DNA of 64,000 nt from Paraburkholderia sp. CNPSo 3274 (GTDB taxonomy: Bacteria; Pseudomonadota; Gammaproteobacteria; Burkholderiales; Burkholderiaceae), in the NCBI RefSeq assembly GCF_024206475.1, contig NZ_JAMBPR010000002.1:1-64000 (forward strand), in the 5' to 3' direction. Shown here one piece after another: positions 18,571-27,347 of this stretch (the stretch's first letter is position 1; every line of letters begins with the position of its first letter). The notes beneath the pieces were generated by a model. It saw only the letters and a list, made by a program, of their open reading frames with translations. It was not told the origin of the DNA and made no database searches. The position numbers were made by a program, and so were the translations under genes.

Positions 18571-19043
18571 ATGTACCCAACTTCACGCACGATCGATGTC
18601 GTGCGGTTTATCGACGACCAGCGCATCGGCCGGTATCAGGCCGATTCGAGAAAAACACCGTGGTCGCGACCTCGGTTGCATTGGGCGCAGCGACGCTCTG
18701 GCTCCTCGGTCAGCACAAGGGCAGTCTTGAGATCCTCACGCCATGCGTGTTCTTTGCGGGTGCGTGTCTGAACGGCGCCACCGTCTCGATGGCCGCGCTC
18801 GGGGCATCCACGTATCCGACGAGCGGTCGCACGACCGGCATTTCGTGGATGAATGGCGTAGGCCGCTTCGGCGGAATGCTTGGACCGCTGATTGGCGGAT
18901 TGATACTCAGGCATGATCTCGCGGTCGGCACGATGTTCGCGCTGCTCGCCGTTCCAGCCCTGATCCAGGCTGCGGCGCTGTGGCTCAAACGTTCGGTCCA
19001 GGCCCGATTCACCCGGCTCGAATACCCCGGCAGCACTATCTGA
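18571..19043 (+). pseudogene. Aromatic-acid MFS transporter with a large internal deletion
   Basis: The first 23 codons (TIDVVRFIDDQRIGRYQ) match the N-terminus of aromatic acid:H+ symporters of the major facilitator superfamily, with an AGGAG ribosome site just upstream. At about 18640 the reading frame changes and continues as the C-terminal third of such a transporter (VVATSVALGAATLWLLG, then GRTTGISWMNGVGRFGGML and the last two helices). About 300 residues are missing between them. The remaining C-terminal frame looks unmutated, so the deletion is probably recent. Not functional as a transporter. Confidence 0.82.
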
Positions 19044-19282
19044 GCCACGCCGGCTCTCGCGAGTCGCGCTACCCATGCCGCAAAACGCGGATGAGACAAA
19101 TGCCGCCCGACGGCGGCTCATTTGTCGAGCAGGTACAGCGCTCGCATCCTGCGCCCTGCCTTCCAAAACGAGCGAGGCAGGCGTCCGGCCAGGCATCGGC
19201 ATGGGTGCCGAGTCGTGTCATTGATACTCATGCATGCATCCTTAAAGGGAGGGAAATCAGGTTGCGGATTGCGTTCAGCCGG
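19044..19282. other. Gap with no gene seen
   Basis: Between the broken transporter and the small broken gene. No start with a credible ribosome site and no family-like protein was found on either strand. Confidence 0.3.
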
Positions 19283-19503
19283 TCACATGTTCGGATAGTT
19301 CGGGCCGCCACCGCCTTCGGGCGTGACCCCAACGATGTTCTACGTGGGGTCCTTTGCGCCAGAGGGACACATCGTTTCCACCCGGACGTAACGCCAATCG
19401 TTCTGCCGGCAATGGCCGAAGCGCGTTATGCGCGGGAGCCCCCCGGCGCGCCGCCGAGCCACTTGTCCACGAGCCGCCGCAACGACTTCTCCGCAGTCTT
19501 CAT
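19283..19503 (-). pseudogene. Small hypothetical gene with G-run frameshift and in-frame TAG
   Basis: The ATG at 19503 has a strong ribosome site (AGGGAGGG) and starts MKTAEKSLRRLVDKWLGG. A run of six G at about 19439-19444 then shifts the frame. Adding one G restores a coherent continuation (RITRFG ... NDWRYVRVE) until a TAG at 19340-19342. Beyond it the same frame reads VGVTPEGGGGPNYPNM to a TGA at 19283. It resembles short Burkholderia hypothetical proteins, from memory only. Probably a decayed gene; the part beyond the TAG may belong to something else. Confidence 0.38.
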
Positions 19504-19631
19504 GACACCCTCCCTACGTGCATCGCAATGCCCTATCTCATCGTGAAGAATCCTGTCCGGCGACCCCGCTGGATTGGCGCATGGATACCGGACTTTGCAA
19601 GTGACAAAGGTATCGCCACACGCACGATCAC

Positions 19632-20131
19632 CCCCCGCCGCTGAAGTCGATACGAACCGTACGCGGCACGCGAAGCGCAATACGCTCGGAGAATACGCTT
19701 CGAGCATGTTCTGATGAATGCCGAGCGCAAGCGTACCGAAGGTGCCCAACTGGCTGATATGCGGGTCGAAGTGCACGACTAGCGCGCCGGGAACGGCATA
19801 ACCCACTTCGGCGGCAACCTGGTGTCCAATGCCTTTTTTTCGAAAAGCGCAACGTGGTTTTCGGATGTCCACTCACGAGTCTGGCGATGGAAGACCTCCT
19901 CTTCCGCCGAGATGGCGGGAATCATGTGATCGATAAAGACTCCGAACCTTTCTGGTTCGGCGACTGATCGATTCCAAGGTCTCGTTTGATCTGCCTGAAG
20001 TACACGTTCGTGTAACCAGGGAAATCGTACACGAGCAAGAAGTCGGGTTTGGCCATAAACTCGTCGCTCGCCGCAATCGAATTCAGACCTGCTGCGCGGG
20101 CCAGGATTTTTTCGGTGATGGTGAAGCCCAT
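19632..20131 (-). pseudogene. Aconitase-family (LeuC-like) dehydratase large subunit, multiply frameshifted
   Basis: The ATG at 20131 with AGAGGAAAG upstream starts MGFTITEKILARAAGL, a typical start for 3-isopropylmalate/dimethylmalate dehydratase large subunits. The protein then needs three frame changes: to EPERFGVFIDHMIPAISAEE near 19965, to GIGHQVAAEVGYAVPGALVV at an A7 run near 19835 (one A short), and to FSERIALRVPRTVRIDF near 19705. It then stops, with no Fe-S cysteine region. It is non-functional and less than half length. It differs in sequence from the intact leuC-like gene at 41455. Confidence 0.82.
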
Positions 20132-20369
20132 TGTCTTTCCTCTGGTTGGCTGGATTCGCTCGATTCGCGAATGTCGGTACATGGATTATGTGGACCGATC
20201 ACCAGAGGTTGAAGCGCAAAGTACGAATAGTAGCTAGCAGCGTGACGGCTAGATCACGCAAGGTCCCCGCTGGTGCGGAGCCGACGACGATATGACAATG
20301 CAGCTGGCAATCGCCATCGAGAATCCACTATCAGAGGCTTTTCGGTCAAAGCGCTAACAAGGCGCGGAA

Positions 20370-21179
20370 TTAGCGCTTGATCGCGCGCGTCATTAGATAG
20401 TGCTGCCGCACCATGTTGTCTTCCAGATGGCTGGCGATGCAGCCATCCAGTTCGGCGCGGAAGGCCGCCAGCCTGGTCGCGTCATCCTGCAAGGTCTGCA
20501 CCAGTTTTACCATAGGCACAAATGTCTCTTCCGCACCGCTTCGGTAGTGCTGCGGGCTTAACGCCGGGAAGCATAATACGCCGCGGTCGAACACGATGTC
20601 AGCGACTGTTTCGCCCAGCCGCTGGCGGACGATACTCGGCTCGCCCCATTGCAACGGGGACGCAACGCCCGGGGGCGGCGGCTGGTATTTACCAACCAGT
20701 GCAGCCATTTGGCCGACAAAGTGTTCCGGTGGCCAGGTTGAAAACGCGATGGTGCCGCCCGGTTTTAGTACGCGCAGCATTTCCGCAATCGCCACTTCTG
20801 GCCGTGGCGCGAACATATGGCCGAATTGGCTTAGCACTACGTCGAAGCTTGCATTGTCATAGGGCATTGCCTCGACATCGCCTTCCCGGAAATCGATCTC
20901 GACGTCGGCCAGTGCGGCATTCTTCTTCGCACGCTCAATCAGTGCCCGCGCCAGATCCAGGCCACAAGCCCGGGCGCCGAGACGCGCCGCAGTCAGCGCG
21001 ATCACACCGGTGCCGCAACCGACGTCGAGTACCGACTGCTGTGGACGCACGAGCGCATGGCGGATCAATTCAGCCGCCGGCATCGTCGAAATCGCTTCCA
21101 ACGGCGCAAACAGTGCCCAGGCTTCGCGCTGTACCGCCTTCAGTTCGGCAAAGGGATCGTCCGGCACGGGAACCTCCAT
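20370..21179 (-). CDS. Class I SAM-dependent methyltransferase
   Basis: A 269-residue methyltransferase. Motif I is SVLDVGCGTGVIALTAARLG, followed by the acidic loop ACGLDLARALIERA, DVEAMPYDNASFDVVLSQF and the post-motif LRVLKPGGTIAFSTW. The ATG at 21179 is chosen because homology-like sequence begins there (DPFAELKAVQREAWALFAP), whereas a longer in-frame extension is Arg/Ser-rich and unlike protein. The acceptor substrate is unknown. It lies downstream of the CoA-ligase/hydrolase pair on the same strand, but about 280 bases away, so co-transcription is uncertain. Confidence 0.85.
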   Translation of the reverse strand: MEVPVPDDPFAELKAVQREAWALFAPLEAISTMPAAELIRHALVRPQQSVLDVGCGTGVIALTAARLGARACGLDLARALIERAKKNAALADVEIDFREGDVEAMPYDNASFDVVLSQFGHMFAPRPEVAIAEMLRVLKPGGTIAFSTWPPEHFVGQMAALVGKYQPPPPGVASPLQWGEPSIVRQRLGETVADIVFDRGVLCFPALSPQHYRSGAEETFVPMVKLVQTLQDDATRLAAFRAELDGCIASHLEDNMVRQHYLMTRAIKR

Positions 21180-21460
21180 AGGGAAACGGTGAACACTATC
21201 GGGGAGAAGATCGTTGGTATTTTTCCCTTCAAGGTAGTTCGTGGCGGAGAAGACTGCAAATCGCCTGAACCAAGGTGGCGACGTGTGGTAATTCGACTGG
21301 AACAAGCCGACCGGCCCCGCACCGATCACTGGGCTCTCGCGGGCGTAGCGAATCATTTCGCGTAATTGCCGTGAGAACCTCGCGTTGCCCGTCCGCTTTA
21401 ATCGGCTCAACGGTCGGTCCAACGTCGCCGGCGATTTCATACGGCCTTCTATAGGACTGC
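21180..21460. other. Gap between hydrolase and methyltransferase
   Basis: No gene is supported. The minus strand is open in the methyltransferase frame but its composition is not protein-like. It may hold a methyltransferase promoter. Confidence 0.3.
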
Positions 21461-22294
21461 TCAGTCCGGGCGATGCAGCATGCCCGTTTGCTGCGTCAGC
21501 CATCGCAACAGCGTGTCGGTGACGAATGCCGGATTTTCCAGATTCGAAATGTGACCGGCTTCAGGTATGAGCACATGCTGGCAACCAATGATCTCGGCCA
21601 TACGCACGGTTTCGGCCGGCGTGCGGGCAACGTCGTGTGCTCCGCACAGCAACAGGGTACGGCCGCCATCAAGTGCCGCAAGATCGGAGACCGAGTCAGG
21701 CCGCTCAAAGATCATTCGCCCCAGCGGAACTATCGATTCTCGCAATTGCGACGCTGAGAAGTTTTCCAGCGCGCGCCTGAATGACATCGGTAGTTCGGCG
21801 TCAGGATCGGCGCCGCTCCGGAAAAATAGCTGGACGATCGCATCAAGCATCGGCGACGGAATGCTGCCAAGCGCCTCGATCGTGTCAAGCATCTGGAAAT
21901 ACTGCGTGCGGTTTGCGTGCGGCTCGGCCCCGAGGTCGGTATCCATCATGATCAGCGTATGGACTCGCGACGGATCGCGCAACGCAAGCTCCGCGCCCCA
22001 CATGCCGCCGATAGACAGGCCAACGACGGCGCATTGCTGGATGGCAAGCGCATCCAGCAGGCGACTCGCGTGCCTGGCGAGATCACCCAGGGCACGCGTG
22101 CCTTCAGGAAGACTGGCGGATCGGCCATGGCCCCAGAGATCGGGGGCGATCACCTGAAACGAGCGCGATAGTACCTCGATTTGCGGCTCCCACATGGACG
22201 AGTCCCACAAGTAGCTGTGCCCGAGCAGAACCGGGAAACCCGTACCCCGGATCTGGTAGTGCAGGGTTCGGCCTTCGATTTCGATAAATGGCAT
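21461..22294 (-). CDS. Alpha/beta-hydrolase
   Basis: A 277-residue alpha/beta-hydrolase. Fold landmarks are the oxyanion segment LLGHSYLWDSSMW, the nucleophile elbow GLSIGG with its Ser, the acid strand LLLCGAHDVARTP and the terminal catalytic His in PEAGHISNLENP, so the triad is complete. It begins two bases after the CoA-ligase stop, which indicates a tight operon. By context it may hydrolyse an ester, lactone or ring-cleavage product belonging to the same pathway as the ligase. Substrate not known. Confidence 0.88.
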   Translation of the reverse strand: MPFIEIEGRTLHYQIRGTGFPVLLGHSYLWDSSMWEPQIEVLSRSFQVIAPDLWGHGRSASLPEGTRALGDLARHASRLLDALAIQQCAVVGLSIGGMWGAELALRDPSRVHTLIMMDTDLGAEPHANRTQYFQMLDTIEALGSIPSPMLDAIVQLFFRSGADPDAELPMSFRRALENFSASQLRESIVPLGRMIFERPDSVSDLAALDGGRTLLLCGAHDVARTPAETVRMAEIIGCQHVLIPEAGHISNLENPAFVTDTLLRWLTQQTGMLHRPD

Positions 22295-22296
22295 GA

Positions 22297-23901
22297 CTAT
22301 TCTCCAACTGGAAGAAATCGGACGATGTTGCTGCCGACGCCGTTGCGCGGCTCACGCGAATGCTGCTCGCCGATTGCTTTCAGCCTGGCCCGATCCACTT
22401 TGCCTAACGAATTGCGCGGCAACTTGTCGACGACGATGAGCCGCTCCGGCATCTTGTAGCTCGCCACCCTGGTGGACAGGTCGAGCAATACTTCCTCGAC
22501 CTGCGTCGCGGCTTCGGTCAGTTCAACAAAGCCGATTACGCGCTGACCGAGGACGGCATCCGGCACACCGACTATCGCTGCCTCGCGCACGCCGCGATGA
22601 ACAAGAAATGCGTCCTCAACTTCGACCGGCGAGATATTCGACCCGCCACGGACGATCAGGTTTTTCTTTCTGGCGACGTACCAGAAATCGCCGGCTTCGT
22701 CCTGTCTCAGCACATCGCCCGTGGCCCACCAGCCATCCTTGCGTGCGTCGTCGATGTGTCCGGGCCCATGCCAGTAGCCGACGAACATGTTCGGACCGCG
22801 CAGCAATAGCTCGCCCGCTTCGCCGCGCTTGACGGTGTTGCCTTCTGGGTCGACGAGGCGGACCCGGTTCATGTCGACCGCACGGCACACCGGCCCGATA
22901 TCGAATCCGTAGGTGAACGTGCCCACGCTTTCGCTCATCCCAAGCACGTTGCGCACCCTGACGCCGAACACCCGCAAGAACTCCTCCTGCAGACTTCGCG
23001 GTGTCGTGTCGCCTATGACGAGGCAGGTGCCCAGTGACGTGACGTTGCGTGGCTGCGCAATCTGCTCGGCGATCGCCCCCGAATACATGAACGGCAACCA
23101 TATCAGCATGGTGCAACGGTGCCGCTCTATCAGGTCAAGCGCGGCCGCCGGCTCGAATCGGTCCATCAGGACGCAGATGCCATTTGTAGCTAGCGTCGCC
23201 AGCACAGTAACGAGCCCTCCCCCATGCATCATGGGCGTGGCAACAAGCGCGACGTCGTACGGCCTCGACGCGACGGCCTGGCATGCTTGCGTCATCGCGC
23301 ACACTGTGCGCTGGGTGTGGGTGACGAACTTCGGTTCCCCCGTAGTGCCGGACGTTGACAGCAGAAGCGCAGGTTCATCGACGCGCGCCGGCGCGAGCCG
23401 CACCTCGTCTTCCTGGTGCTCAATCAACTCGCTCCATACCTTTGCGCCCGTGCCCTGGGACGAGCCGTCGACAAGAAAGCGCCTGTGGGCATCGAGAATC
23501 GAACCATCCACACCCGCAATTGCGCTGTATAGATCACTCTGACCCAGATACAAAGAAACCTGCAGCCGTCGCAATTGCGGCTCGAGTTCCGCGCGTGTGA
23601 GCCGGTTATTCAGCGGCACCGCGATTACGCCTGTCAACATGCACGCGTAATACGCGATGACGGTTTCCGGTTTGTTCGTCAGGTGCAGTGCGACGCGATC
23701 GCCTGGTTTCAGACCTTGTGCGCTCAAGCCTTGTGAAAGCCTTCTGACGTCCCGTGCCAGACGACCGTAGGTCCATATGTCATCGCCGGCGATCAGCGCA
23801 ATCGCATCAGGGCGGGCTGCGGCAGACTCGAACAGGAGCTCGTGCACCGTAAGGAGTCGCGGCGTCTGCACGGGTTGCGGGCGTGTTTCTGGACAAGACA
23901 T
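22297..23901 (-). CDS. Class I adenylate-forming acyl/aryl-CoA ligase
   Basis: A 534-residue AMP-dependent synthetase. The P-loop-like A3 motif is LLSTSGTTGEPKFVTHTQR. Downstream motifs are GMSESVGTFTYGF, GWWATGDVLRQDEAGDFWYV and the C-terminal catalytic Lys region MPERLIVVDKLPRNSLGKVD. It should activate a carboxylic acid as acyl-AMP and then acyl-CoA. The ATG at 23901 follows a GGAG site. It forms an operon with the adjacent hydrolase. A fatty or aromatic substrate is possible; the binding pocket cannot be read by eye. Confidence 0.92.
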   Translation of the reverse strand: MSCPETRPQPVQTPRLLTVHELLFESAAARPDAIALIAGDDIWTYGRLARDVRRLSQGLSAQGLKPGDRVALHLTNKPETVIAYYACMLTGVIAVPLNNRLTRAELEPQLRRLQVSLYLGQSDLYSAIAGVDGSILDAHRRFLVDGSSQGTGAKVWSELIEHQEDEVRLAPARVDEPALLLSTSGTTGEPKFVTHTQRTVCAMTQACQAVASRPYDVALVATPMMHGGGLVTVLATLATNGICVLMDRFEPAAALDLIERHRCTMLIWLPFMYSGAIAEQIAQPRNVTSLGTCLVIGDTTPRSLQEEFLRVFGVRVRNVLGMSESVGTFTYGFDIGPVCRAVDMNRVRLVDPEGNTVKRGEAGELLLRGPNMFVGYWHGPGHIDDARKDGWWATGDVLRQDEAGDFWYVARKKNLIVRGGSNISPVEVEDAFLVHRGVREAAIVGVPDAVLGQRVIGFVELTEAATQVEEVLLDLSTRVASYKMPERLIVVDKLPRNSLGKVDRARLKAIGEQHSREPRNGVGSNIVRFLPVGE

Positions 23902-24153
23902 GGTGGTTGCTCCAAAGGGGCGTTTGGCCCTCGATGACAGGGCTATCGTGACAACACTCGACGCTCGCTATCTATTCCGGCGCTTGCGCTGCGGCCGCGC
24001 CGCGAACGAGATCATCTGCGGGGGGGCGGACAGTTTGATAATCTCGAGGAATGCTGAGCAGTTTAGCGAACGCGCTCGCTGTGCGATTGGCTGCTCAACG
24101 CTGGACGAGGGGTTTGCCATCTGACTGCTCCTGAAAGGACGTCATCATAGGCA

Positions 24154-24748
24154 TCACGCGGCCCGTGAAAAAGCTGGGAGCGGAATGGCATGGAGGACGC
24201 CTCTCGAGTCGAAGCGGGTTTTGATCCGGGACAGCCTCAACGCATTGGGGCCGTAGGCGTGGGCTATCCGGTCCATAGCCGCCTCCGAGCGTGAGGCCGG
24301 CCATGCTCACCGCCCCGTCGTTGCCGATCACCGCGGCAAGACCTCGCTCGCCCGCAGCGCGATTGAGCTGAGCGCTCGTCACGCCCGCGCCGATCGTCGC
24401 TTCGCTGCGCCCGGTGTCGATCTCAATGGTCCGCAAGTCGCAAAGGTCTAGCAGCAGACTGCCGTCGCGCATAGACCGACCGGTCCAGTCCTGCCCGCCG
24501 TTGTAGACGGCGAGCGGAGCGTCAAAGCCGCTCGCGGCGCGCATCACACTTGAGACCTGAGCAACGGTGCTGCATCGGACCAGCATTTTCGGACGGGGAT
24601 CCAATGCGCCGTTCCAATGCGCAATTTTCCCGCCAACTGCGGGCATCATCAGCACCTGGCAGCCGGCCTCGATGAGCCTGCCCTTCAACGCCGCCCAGTC
24701 TGTCTGATCGATGTTTGCGATTACGTTTTCGCCGTCCATTCCACTCAC
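24154..24748 (-). pseudogene. FAD-linked (PCMH-type) oxidoreductase with internal deletion
   Basis: Starts as a berberine-bridge/PCMH FAD oxidase: VRCSTVAQVSSVMRAASGF, VYNGGQDWTGRSM and the flavin-binding GLTLGGGYG, about 160 residues. Right after GGGYG, near 24270, the frame changes and continues with the C-terminal end typical of the family (AYGPNALRLSRIKTRFDSRG ... IPLP). Roughly 250-300 residues of substrate domain are missing. The start has a GGAG ribosome site. Not expected to be active. Confidence 0.82.
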
Positions 24749-24790
24749 TCCATCAGTACGAGACCGCGTTGCCTGAACTTCCAGCCGGGA

Positions 24791-24904
24791 TCAGCAGGCC
24801 CCATCTCCGCAAACGAGCGGGCTGCCACCATCGACGGGAGTGACTTGTCCGGTCACGAAATCCCAGGTGGCGGATTGCGTCTGGAGGCGAACGGCCAGCA
24901 CGTT
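24791..24904 (-). pseudogene. C-terminal remnant of an SDR
   Basis: About 35 codons in one frame read LNVLAVRLQTQSATWDFVTG then QVTPVDGGSPLVC, which is the terminal segment (FVTGQ-x-x-x-VDGG) of short-chain dehydrogenases. The nucleotide-binding and catalytic parts are absent. It is not in frame with the neighbouring intact SDR, so it represents another, mostly deleted gene. Confidence 0.6.
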
Positions 24905-24936
24905 GAGTCCGAGCCGGCCGGCACCTGTTTTCGGGA

Positions 24937-25683
24937 TCAGCGCATGCCGCCGCTGGCAATAATGTGTTCGCCCGTCAAGCATCGTGCGTCGTCCGATGCA
25001 AGAAAGACTGCAATCGACGCGATGTCATCCGGTTGGCCCAGACGGCCGAGCGGCGTCTGGCTAAGGACCCACTGTTCAACCTCAGGCGTGACCCACCCTG
25101 CTGTGCGCAAACCCTCGGTCATCACCACGCCTGGATTAATGGCGTTCACGCGAATCTTGCGTGGACCAAGTTCGCGCGCAAGCACGCCCGTGATTGCATC
25201 GACGGCACTTTTCGTACCGGTATAAACGGCCGTCATCGGCGGCGTGATGCGGCTCACGTACGAACCGATGTTGATGATGCACGCCCCCTCCTGGAGGTGC
25301 TCCACGGCGGCTTGCGTCGCGAGCAGAACGCCAAACACGTTCGTGTTGAATTGCCTGTGGAAGTGCTCTTCGGTCACTTCTTCGATCGGCAACATCTCGA
25401 AGATACCGGCATTGTTGACGAGGATGTCGAGGCGTCCATAGGTTTCGACCGCCGCATTGACGATGCCTCGCGCGTCCGCTGCCTTTGACACATCGCCACC
25501 GACGGCAACGGCCTTGCCGTTCGCCGCGGTAATTGCCGCAACCACGGCATCCGCGCCCGCCCTGCTGCTTGCATAGTTGACGACTACGCAGGCACCCTCT
25601 GCTGCAAGTGCCTTGGCGATAGCGGCTCCAATACCCTTGGACGCGCCCGTGACAACGGCCACCTTACCTGAAAGCTTACTCAT
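24937..25683 (-). CDS. Short-chain dehydrogenase/reductase
   Basis: A 248-residue classical SDR with the cofactor motif TGASKGIG, the structural NNAG and a Y-x-x-x-K active site (YTGTK), preceded by the catalytic Ser strand INIGSYVS. It ends ...LTGEHIIASGGMR. NAD(P)-dependent alcohol/ketone chemistry is expected; substrate unknown. It lies upstream of the SDR remnant and the FAD-oxidase pseudogene on the same strand, possibly the surviving part of an operon. Confidence 0.9.
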   Translation of the reverse strand: MSKLSGKVAVVTGASKGIGAAIAKALAAEGACVVVNYASSRAGADAVVAAITAANGKAVAVGGDVSKAADARGIVNAAVETYGRLDILVNNAGIFEMLPIEEVTEEHFHRQFNTNVFGVLLATQAAVEHLQEGACIINIGSYVSRITPPMTAVYTGTKSAVDAITGVLARELGPRKIRVNAINPGVVMTEGLRTAGWVTPEVEQWVLSQTPLGRLGQPDDIASIAVFLASDDARCLTGEHIIASGGMR

Positions 25684-25978
25684 GATCTCTTCCTCAACGT
25701 AACGCGTACCAATGGACCCAACATCAGGGCATGACTGACCGCTTTCTCCGATCTGGTGAACGGCTCAGGCGAGCGCGGTTATGCGGTGCTGTGTGCTGGA
25801 GACCAGCAAAGGCTGGGTCCCCTTGCGGCAGCGCGTCTCGTCCGAACGGAAATTCCAGGACCGGCGATTCGAGTTGAACGGCAGTGCCTGGCCGACGACT
25901 GCCTGATGCGGTCGGCGGTAGCCGACCCATTGCGGACGTTGCGCGAGCAAGTCCAACCGGAGATGGCAGTCGTGCCCC
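25684..25978. other. Gap between two minus-strand SDR genes
   Basis: No protein-like frame is seen on either strand. It should contain the promoter of the SDR at 24937-25683. Confidence 0.3.
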
Positions 25979-26719
25979 TCAAGCGTTGGTGCCGCCGTCG
26001 ACGGTGAGGCTTGCGCCGGTGATGTAGCTGGCCTCGGGGCCGGCGACGAACGCCACCATCGCGGCGACGTCGTCGACGTGGCCGAACCGCTTCAGCGCGG
26101 TGATCGCGATCTGCGGCGGCGCCCAGTCGCCGGCCGCGGGGTTGTTATCGGTGTCGATCGGCCCCGGCTGGATGTTGTTGACCGTGATGCCGCGGGGGGC
26201 GACCTCGCGAGACAGGCTCTGGGTGAACATCTTCACAGCGCCCTTGGTCGCGGCGTAGGTCGCCAGGACCGGCATCATGTTCCGCTCGCCGACGCAGGAG
26301 CCGATCGTGACGATGCGGCCGCCCGCCTTCAGGTGCTTGAGCGCGGCCTGGGTGGCGGCCAACACGCCGCGCAGATTAATGTTGATCACGAGGTCCATCT
26401 CCTCAAGCGTGGTCTCCTCGAACGGCTTGGGGATGAGTGTGCCGGCGTTGTTCACCAGGATGTCGAGCCCGCCGAAGATGGAGACGGTCTGTTCGACCGC
26501 GGCCGTGACGGCCTTCGCATCGGCGGCGTCCGCCTCGATCGCGATCGCCTCGCCTCCGGCGCTTTCGATCTCCTTCACCACCCGGGCGGCGGCGTCCGCT
26601 CCCTTGATGTAGGTGATCGCCACCCAGGCGCCTTCGGCGGCCAACCGCCTGGCGATCGCGGCGCCAATGCCGCGCGAACCGCCGGTGACGAGGGCAGTCT
26701 TGCTGGTCAGTTTTGCCAT
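25979..26719 (-). CDS. Short-chain dehydrogenase/reductase behind a duplicated leader
   Basis: A 246-residue SDR with TGGSRGIG, NNAG, the catalytic Ser region IVTIGSCVGE and YAATK, ending TGASLTVDGGTNA. The ATG at 26719 is supported by TTAGGAG; the open frame upstream is the leader region described separately, not protein. G/C use at third positions looks strong, suggesting a well-expressed gene. Its upstream DNA is duplicated in inverted orientation before the truncated SDR at 31710. Substrate unknown. Confidence 0.92.
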   Translation of the reverse strand: MAKLTSKTALVTGGSRGIGAAIARRLAAEGAWVAITYIKGADAAARVVKEIESAGGEAIAIEADAADAKAVTAAVEQTVSIFGGLDILVNNAGTLIPKPFEETTLEEMDLVININLRGVLAATQAALKHLKAGGRIVTIGSCVGERNMMPVLATYAATKGAVKMFTQSLSREVAPRGITVNNIQPGPIDTDNNPAAGDWAPPQIAITALKRFGHVDDVAAMVAFVAGPEASYITGASLTVDGGTNA

Positions 26720-27239
26720 GGGACACTCTCCTAAAAAACTAGCTTCCGTGACTCTATGCACGTGTGCATCCATGCCCTGAGACCTCGTGCATAACCGGTC
26801 TCTAACGGAGAACAGTCGGATTGGACAATCTATTCCGTATTTGCCGCGATCAGGACGATGGTTACTGTCCCTGTCTATCTGGCACCGTATTATGTTGAAG
26901 CTAGTCGAGTCTTTTTCTGGCACTCCATAGAGGCTTCAGCGTTTCACGCTACGACGCCTCAAAATGAGGGAAATCATTTGGATTCCTGAGCGCATCGGGT
27001 TGACTCAAGGTAAAAATCAAACCAGCCATTAACGCCTGACACTGCCCTGCTGGATCGGAGATCGTCAGCTTGCGTAGACCCAAACGCAAGCTGGAAACTT
27101 CCGTTTGCTGATGAATGACGGATGTAGCGTATTGGCTGCCTGCGGGAATGATAATCAGCAGGCGTTTCATAAGGCTCATTCCCGAAGAGAATCGATCGCG
27201 GGATAAACGTGACCGGACTACACGTTGAGCTCGACGAAT
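26720..27239 (-). repeat. Left copy of an inverted leader duplication upstream of an SDR
   Basis: Read on the minus strand, this block matches the plus strand at about 31288-31709 with long identical or near-identical stretches. Examples are the leader-ORF words SLMKRLLIIIPAGSQYATSV against SLMKDLLIVIPAGSQYATSV, and later the untranslated words CGACTGTTCTC and GTGCATAGAGTCACGGA. A CATAAT hexamer at 26889-26894 aligns with TATAAT in the other copy. Both end at an SDR start. It contains a leader ORF of up to 121 codons, ending at 26949, of unknown identity. Confidence 0.8.
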
Positions 27240-27347
27240 GGTGATGGATTGCGTCCATCGGCCTCGACGACATGGCGTACGGCACGCACACCATGCGCCG
27301 CGCGAAGGCTTCATTGATTTAAAATGGCCGATGAGCGGACGCTTCCG

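Noticed and set aside
21180..21503. N-terminal extension of the methyltransferase and possible overlap with the hydrolase
   Set aside because: The extension is Arg/Ser-rich and not typical of methyltransferases; the internal ATG at 21179 fits the family start.
26720..26923. N-terminal extension of the SDR ending at 25979
   Set aside because: This DNA is the conserved duplicated leader, and the SDR has its own ribosome site and family-typical start at 26719.
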